DNA from: Marine Group II euryarchaeote MED-G33
Lineage (GTDB): Archaea; Thermoplasmatota; Poseidoniia; Poseidoniales; Thalassarchaeaceae
Length of the DNA stretch: 30,484 nt
Direction of reading: 5' to 3'
Assembly (NCBI GenBank): GCA_949538655.1
Contig: CATISE010000214.1
Location: 1-30,484, forward strand
Shown: piece by piece, positions 26,220 through 30,484 of the stretch
Layout: the number at the start of each line of letters is the position of its first letter
Numbering within the stretch: position 1 is the stretch's first letter
Translations under genes and position numbers: made by a program
Notes under the pieces: generated by a model
What the model was told of the DNA's origin: nothing
The model's input: only the letters and a program-made list of their open reading frames with translations
The model's database searches: none

Positions 26220-28744
26220 TGCCCGCCCATGATTGCCCGATGCATCTGGCCTTGGACTTCCCTCATTCTGGCACCTGCACCTAATTCTCGGAAAACAGTT
26301 AGGGCTCTTTGCAGGTAATTCATCCTCTCTGCTTTCTCTGGTGCGGCTTCACCCAATCTGGCTAAGAGCTCCCCAATCAATGGGCGGAAATCATTCGCTT
26401 CTGCCATGGCTAAACCATCGAGATAATGCTCAACGGCTTCGTCAGGACGGTCGGCATCTGAGAGGGCTTCTCCAAGTAAAATTGTGATTTCGACCGCACT
26501 TCTTTGATCGGTTTCTTCGGCCATCTGCCCAAGGGCTTCTGAATAATGATGTAATGCAAGGTCAGGGTCACCAGTACGGGCATAAAATCGACCAAGAACC
26601 GCTCTAGAACGGGCATGTAGACCAATGTTATCCGAATTTTCTGTTTCCTCATAAGAGGTTAAAGCATGTTCGCGGGCGCGGTCAATTTCACCCATCTCAA
26701 GTAATGCTGAGGCCAATTTGATGCGTACCTCAACCAATTCAGGATCGTCTTCCGCTTCGAGTAATTCCTCAACGTTGCCATAGACTTCCAGTGCACGCTT
26801 GGTATCTTTTCGATGGCGGAAAATATACCCCATATTGGCATATGTTCGAGCAGCACCTTTCGCATCATTTGTGTCGATAAACAGTTGAAGGGCTTGACGA
26901 TGCAAATCTAGAGCCGTATCGGATTCTCCTCGTTGAATTGCCAAATCTGCTTTACTCGACAGGATTCGACCTTGAATCTCGAGTGACACGTTGGGTGGCT
27001 TGAGTACCAATGGTAGAGCCGCCTCATATTCAGATTCTGCATCTGCCCAGCGCCCCTGCAAAGAGAGGATGTCGCCCCGCATCTCTAAGATCATGGCCCA
27101 TGTTAGAGATTTGAATTGAGAATCATCTAGTTCAGATAGTAATGGAAGTAATTCCATGTGTCCACTTCGGATTAATGTTCGACCTGACTTCTCGAGAACC
27201 CCTCCAAGAGTATCAGTATCTGCCGATTTTACAAGGTGGTAGATGTATTCCAATTGCTGCTCGGGAGATTCTAAGCGCTTGCGATACCAAGCACATGCCG
27301 ATGTATGTAACGCAGTTGCAGATGCAACATCGAATGTGCGAAGTAAAAATTCCCGAACCAAGTCGTGAACATCGTAATTTTGACTATCGACCTGTCTTGC
27401 CAACCCTTTCTCGACCAAATTGTCCAACAAATCAGTTTCAATTTCATGATTTGAAAGAGCTTCAAGGGGCATCGGTTCGCGGTAGATGGCAATTGCTCCA
27501 AGAACCCGTTTTTCAGATCCTGAAAGGCGACTGAAAATCTCCTCTTCGACAAAAGTTTCCAATGTGTCGTGGAATGTGGACCCAACCGAACCTCGATTGA
27601 TGAGTTGGAGAATCAATGGATGACCACGTGAGAGTGTATAGATGTGGAGAAACGCCGACATGTCAATGTCTGGCATTGTTGTCAGCAAGTTTCGACTCGC
27701 AGATTGATCTAAACCTTCCAATGGTAGAACTAGTGCAGAAATGTTGCCTTCAGCATCCTTCAGGGGTACAACAGCACGGAAAGAACGGCTGAACATGACC
27801 AGGCCCGATTCTTGTGTGTCACCCATTCGCTGTGAAAGACCCCGGATAATTGCGAATAAGACATCATCGTTGACCTTGTGCAAATCATCGATAACAATCA
27901 GAGATGGAATCTCTTCAAGAGCACCAACGATTAGGTTCACTGCGATCGATGATTGAGGGACAGCAGTGGCTTGAATGTAATCCGACAAATCGTCATCGCC
28001 GATGGTTGACAACCATTCTGCACACGCCTCAAGAAATGCTCGACTACCCTCCCAATCTTGGCATCGGTGATATAGTAAATTTCTTCGATGCGTATATTGT
28101 TCAATGACCTTGCCAGCAAGCGCTGTTTTGCCAATCCCTGCAATTCCAGGGACAAGAAGACAAGAAGAGCGTGCATCTAGTAATGCGCAGATATTGTCAA
28201 GTTCTGTTTCACGACCGAAAAAAGCGCGAGTTCGTGGCAAATCCCCTAGCGATGTAACGAGTTGCTTTTCCACGTGCTTATCCAAATCACGCTGGATCAA
28301 TTCCTCGTTAAGTGTGCGCAAATCCAACATCCCATTGTCATCCATGTAGCGTAGTACGTCGACCGCACGAAGAGGGAAGGTGGCGATATCAATAGAACCT
28401 GCCAAAGTGGTGGTATGTGTCGCCCCATTCTTGTCCACAAGACGAACTGGGTGTTCCGAGAGACGCTTCCAAGTTTCCTCTGCCTGAACCATACCTGTAT
28501 CTGTCAAGAAGTATGCCTTCCGCTTTCGACTAACCCCTGCAACATGTGCTTGGCGTTCAATCAGATGTTTTGCATCCTTCAGCCCTGCAATCGCTCGCGG
28601 AACATTGCTACGAGCGATTGCGACTGCATTTGCAATTCCCATTTGGGAAAGTGCGAAGGGAACTTCCACCGAATCGGTGTAATCGGCATAATCCCGTAAA
28701 TGGAGCATGATTCGCTCTTGGACGCCTGGACGTGGATGACTCAT
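26216..28744 (-). CDS. STAND-type ATPase regulator: winged helix, P-loop NTPase, TPRs
   Basis: 842 residues, cytosolic. A winged-helix DNA-binding domain is at 1-95 (FALSQMGIANAVAIARSNVPRA region, then GVSRKRKAYFLTDTG wing). The NTPase is at about 170-400: FGRETEL at 176-182, Walker A GIAGIGKT at 200-207, Walker B LIVIDDLH at 282-289 and a sensor-like VMFSRS at 316-321. A winged-helix/lid region (FSRLSGSEKRVLGAIAIY) follows. About seven TPR-like helix pairs run from about 540 to the end (WADAESEYEAAL, DTALDLHRQALQLF, KRALEVYGNVEELL, DLALHHYSEAL, DEAVEHYLDGLAMA). The architecture parallels MalT/AfsR-type signal-responsive activators, with the TPRs as the ligand or protein sensor. The target is unknown; the convergent, stop-overlapping pilin operon is a candidate by proximity only. 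Confidence 0.88.
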   Translation of the reverse strand: MSHPRPGVQERIMLHLRDYADYTDSVEVPFALSQMGIANAVAIARSNVPRAIAGLKDAKHLIERQAHVAGVSRKRKAYFLTDTGMVQAEETWKRLSEHPVRLVDKNGATHTTTLAGSIDIATFPLRAVDVLRYMDDNGMLDLRTLNEELIQRDLDKHVEKQLVTSLGDLPRTRAFFGRETELDNICALLDARSSCLLVPGIAGIGKTALAGKVIEQYTHRRNLLYHRCQDWEGSRAFLEACAEWLSTIGDDDLSDYIQATAVPQSSIAVNLIVGALEEIPSLIVIDDLHKVNDDVLFAIIRGLSQRMGDTQESGLVMFSRSFRAVVPLKDAEGNISALVLPLEGLDQSASRNLLTTMPDIDMSAFLHIYTLSRGHPLILQLINRGSVGSTFHDTLETFVEEEIFSRLSGSEKRVLGAIAIYREPMPLEALSNHEIETDLLDNLVEKGLARQVDSQNYDVHDLVREFLLRTFDVASATALHTSACAWYRKRLESPEQQLEYIYHLVKSADTDTLGGVLEKSGRTLIRSGHMELLPLLSELDDSQFKSLTWAMILEMRGDILSLQGRWADAESEYEAALPLVLKPPNVSLEIQGRILSSKADLAIQRGESDTALDLHRQALQLFIDTNDAKGAARTYANMGYIFRHRKDTKRALEVYGNVEELLEAEDDPELVEVRIKLASALLEMGEIDRAREHALTSYEETENSDNIGLHARSRAVLGRFYARTGDPDLALHHYSEALGQMAEETDQRSAVEITILLGEALSDADRPDEAVEHYLDGLAMAEANDFRPLIGELLARLGEAAPEKAERMNYLQRALTVFRELGAGARMREVQGQMHRAIMGGH

Positions 28745-28838
28745 ACCTTCACCATCCCCTGATTGTGACCTATCCCCTTTTCATAGTGACGTGAGCACGC
28801 CCGTCATGACCCATCGATCAAATAGAGCGTGTTCCTAA

Positions 28839-30484
28839 TCACTCATTCTCTGGAACCCACTTGTTTTGCTCCGCATCCCACTTCCAACCAGGATAGCCTG
28901 AAACCGTTGCTGAACCCACTGTGTTGTCTGAAACCACACTGTCTTGGATGTTCTGTGTGATATTGTAGGTGATTTGCGCCCCGGGTGCGGCCCCAACTTG
29001 CTGTACAACAGTTTCCACAGGAGTAGACGCTACTTCCGCAGTAGCGGTCGCAACAGCCTGTTCCTGACCTTGCTTGGCCCATGCATAAGGATCAACCTCT
29101 TCCACTGCCCCCATTTCGAGATCATCTTCATAATCATCCTCAAATTCTACAAAGAAGAAGACGAACACTGCACCCAATACTGCCAGTACAATCAATGCAC
29201 CAACAATCATTAAAATCCACATGAAGACACTAGTGCCATCATCGGCACTGCCCCCCAAATTGATCGTTGAATCCGAATTGAGGGGTTGTTCGACATTACC
29301 ATATTCGAAGACAATTGTGTTGTCACCTTGGTCCAAGCGGTTAGCTCCAATTTCCATCATCCATGTACCATCATCACCAACAGCTGTGCTACCGAGTCTC
29401 AAGCCAGCAGATGTTTCACCGATGACATTGACCGTCGGGCGACCATTTCCACTAAAGACAAGAATATCCGCCTTACCTATAACATCAGGGCAACCACTAA
29501 CCAAATCGCCATCAACCATGAGTCCGGCACATTGGGAAGTAAAGGAAACTCCAACTACATCGAAGTCGAGGGTCGCTGAAGAAATCGTACTTCCTGCGCT
29601 GTCACGAACTTGGAAAATAACATCCTCAAGTGACCAATCAGCCAAGTCGGATGAATAGTATGACATCGACAATGGATTGTAATTGGCGACACCTCCACTA
29701 TCGACTGTAATAACATCTGCATACAAATCATCGTAGCCTTGGTCATCCTGATTGAGAACGTAGTATGACAAGCTGTCACCTGGATCTACATCTGAGAAAT
29801 ATTGAGTCAGGTCGAGTGAATAACCCGAACCACAACGATTCTGCGATTGACCAGTTTCTTCACAGAAAATCGTCACTGAATCTGGCCACGCTGACGAATT
29901 AAACGATGGGCGTGTGTTATCCTGATTGGGTGGATTATCAATCACAATCTCAATCGATACCGCATCACTGTATTGGAATCCATCGAATGAACGAGCCTCT
30001 ACAATGTAATGGTAATTGTGAACCAAATTGGTTGTATCCCATGTGGTCGCCCATCCACCATTTGCCATAATGTCTGTAACCAAAGAGTGGGGTCCTTCGG
30101 GCATTTCAAGGAATCCAGACTGAGGATCTTTGACTACGATTTCCACCTTTGTCACCGTACCATCATTGTCACGAGCAACGCCGCTGAGAAGGGTGTCTTC
30201 GCTGGCTGTGATTGTCTGCAGATCGAACGGTGTCAACAGTTGGATGAAAGGTAGCGCGTTGTCATTGTCAATCTCAAGTGTCATTTCAACCGGTGAACAT
30301 TCATCTGGACTGTTTGTGCAGAAGGCTGAGTCACTAGCCCAGACCTTAACCGAGTAGGTTCCAGATGGAAGGTGACCAACTGTCCAATCGGCTGACCAAG
30401 CCGTGCCACCAGGCTTGTCAAACAAATTGTAGTAATTGTTGGGTCCATCGACCTCAAACCAAATTCGCTGAATGTCACTGCCGA
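28839..30484 (-). CDS. Surface protein with Ig/cadherin-like domains and C-terminal TM (partial, 5' end outside)
   Basis: The frame is open to the right edge, so the start lies beyond the window; 547 residues are visible. Two or three Ig-, PKD- or cadherin-like modules are seen: SGTYSVKVWASDS, then TLLSGVARDNDGTVTKVEI with YIVEARSFDG, then SLDLTQYFSDVDPGDSLSYY with VIFQVRDSAG. Pairs of cysteines (CTNSPDEC; CAGLMVDGDLVSGC) suggest disulfides outside the cell. One TM helix (MWILMIVGALIVLAVLGAVF) precedes a very acidic juxtamembrane stretch (EFEDDYEDDLE), a 90-residue Ala/Thr/Val-rich tail and a final WKWDAEQNKWVPENE. The overall plan resembles the 1849-residue protein, but the tails are unrelated. 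Role: surface display or adhesion (inferred). It precedes the STAND gene by 94 bases on the same strand. Confidence 0.85.
   Translation of the reverse strand, partial: GSDIQRIWFEVDGPNNYYNLFDKPGGTAWSADWTVGHLPSGTYSVKVWASDSAFCTNSPDECSPVEMTLEIDNDNALPFIQLLTPFDLQTITASEDTLLSGVARDNDGTVTKVEIVVKDPQSGFLEMPEGPHSLVTDIMANGGWATTWDTTNLVHNYHYIVEARSFDGFQYSDAVSIEIVIDNPPNQDNTRPSFNSSAWPDSVTIFCEETGQSQNRCGSGYSLDLTQYFSDVDPGDSLSYYVLNQDDQGYDDLYADVITVDSGGVANYNPLSMSYYSSDLADWSLEDVIFQVRDSAGSTISSATLDFDVVGVSFTSQCAGLMVDGDLVSGCPDVIGKADILVFSGNGRPTVNVIGETSAGLRLGSTAVGDDGTWMMEIGANRLDQGDNTIVFEYGNVEQPLNSDSTINLGGSADDGTSVFMWILMIVGALIVLAVLGAVFVFFFVEFEDDYEDDLEMGAVEEVDPYAWAKQGQEQAVATATAEVASTPVETVVQQVGAAPGAQITYNITQNIQDSVVSDNTVGSATVSGYPGWKWDAEQNKWVPENE

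Noticed and set aside
28787..28806. TGACG ... CGTCA inverted repeat in the gap ahead of the STAND gene.
   Set aside because: The arms are only 5 bp with a 10-base loop, which is expected by chance.

Overview
The window reads as a piece of a mesophilic euryarchaeal genome, most probably Marine Group II (Poseidoniales, Thermoplasmatota) or a close relative. Visible reasons: an archaeosine-synthase-like tRNA modification protein, a UPF0201-family protein (an archaeal family), three class-III-signal (type IV pilin-like) proteins, Shine-Dalgarno-led or leaderless starts, very tight gene packing, and two giant secreted proteins with Asp-rich calcium-binding repeats. The genus is an inference; no rRNA or other decisive marker lies in the window. 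I saw no rRNA, tRNA, CRISPR array, insertion sequence or origin.

Layout. 73-1833 (-) ArcS-like protein, divergent from 1899-3662 (+), a single-pass membrane protein with a secreted domain. 3663-6744 (-) is a three-gene run: family 2 glycosyltransferase, two-TM zinc-ribbon protein, DnaJ. 6829-7353 (+) is UPF0201, convergent with 7350-8384 (-), a pyroglutamyl-peptidase/Nudix fusion. 8420-9443 (+) holds two small acidic-headed membrane proteins. 9444-21293 (-) is dominated by two giant envelope genes: a 1904-residue protein with about 24 calcium-binding repeats and an internal propeller-like section, then a 1849-residue C-terminally anchored protein with a proline-rich, EF-hand-bearing cytoplasmic tail, followed after 15 bases by a small soluble protein. 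21542-22342 (+) is a YycJ/WalJ-like metallo-hydrolase, followed by three translationally coupled pilin-like genes (22406-26219, +), one of them 770 residues long. 26216-28744 (-) is a STAND-type ATPase regulator (winged helix, P-loop, TPRs). 28839-30484 (-) is the 3' part of another large C-terminally anchored Ig-like surface protein.

The theme is the cell surface. Seven of the sixteen complete or partial genes are secreted, pilin-like or single-pass surface proteins, and they take up well over half of the sequence. Possible partnerships (inference): the 1904- and 1849-residue proteins with the small downstream gene as one surface assembly, and the pilin trio as a filament or pseudopilus with the convergent STAND ATPase as a candidate regulator.

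Two structural patterns stand out. First, all four convergent gene ends either abut exactly or share bases in their stop codons, leaving no space for terminators. Second, perfect or near-perfect inverted repeats with three-base loops sit just upstream of four envelope genes (1880-1894, 15542-15571, 21302-21320, 22347-22367), two of them touching the ribosome binding site. The longest gap without a gene is 21294-21541 (248 bases).
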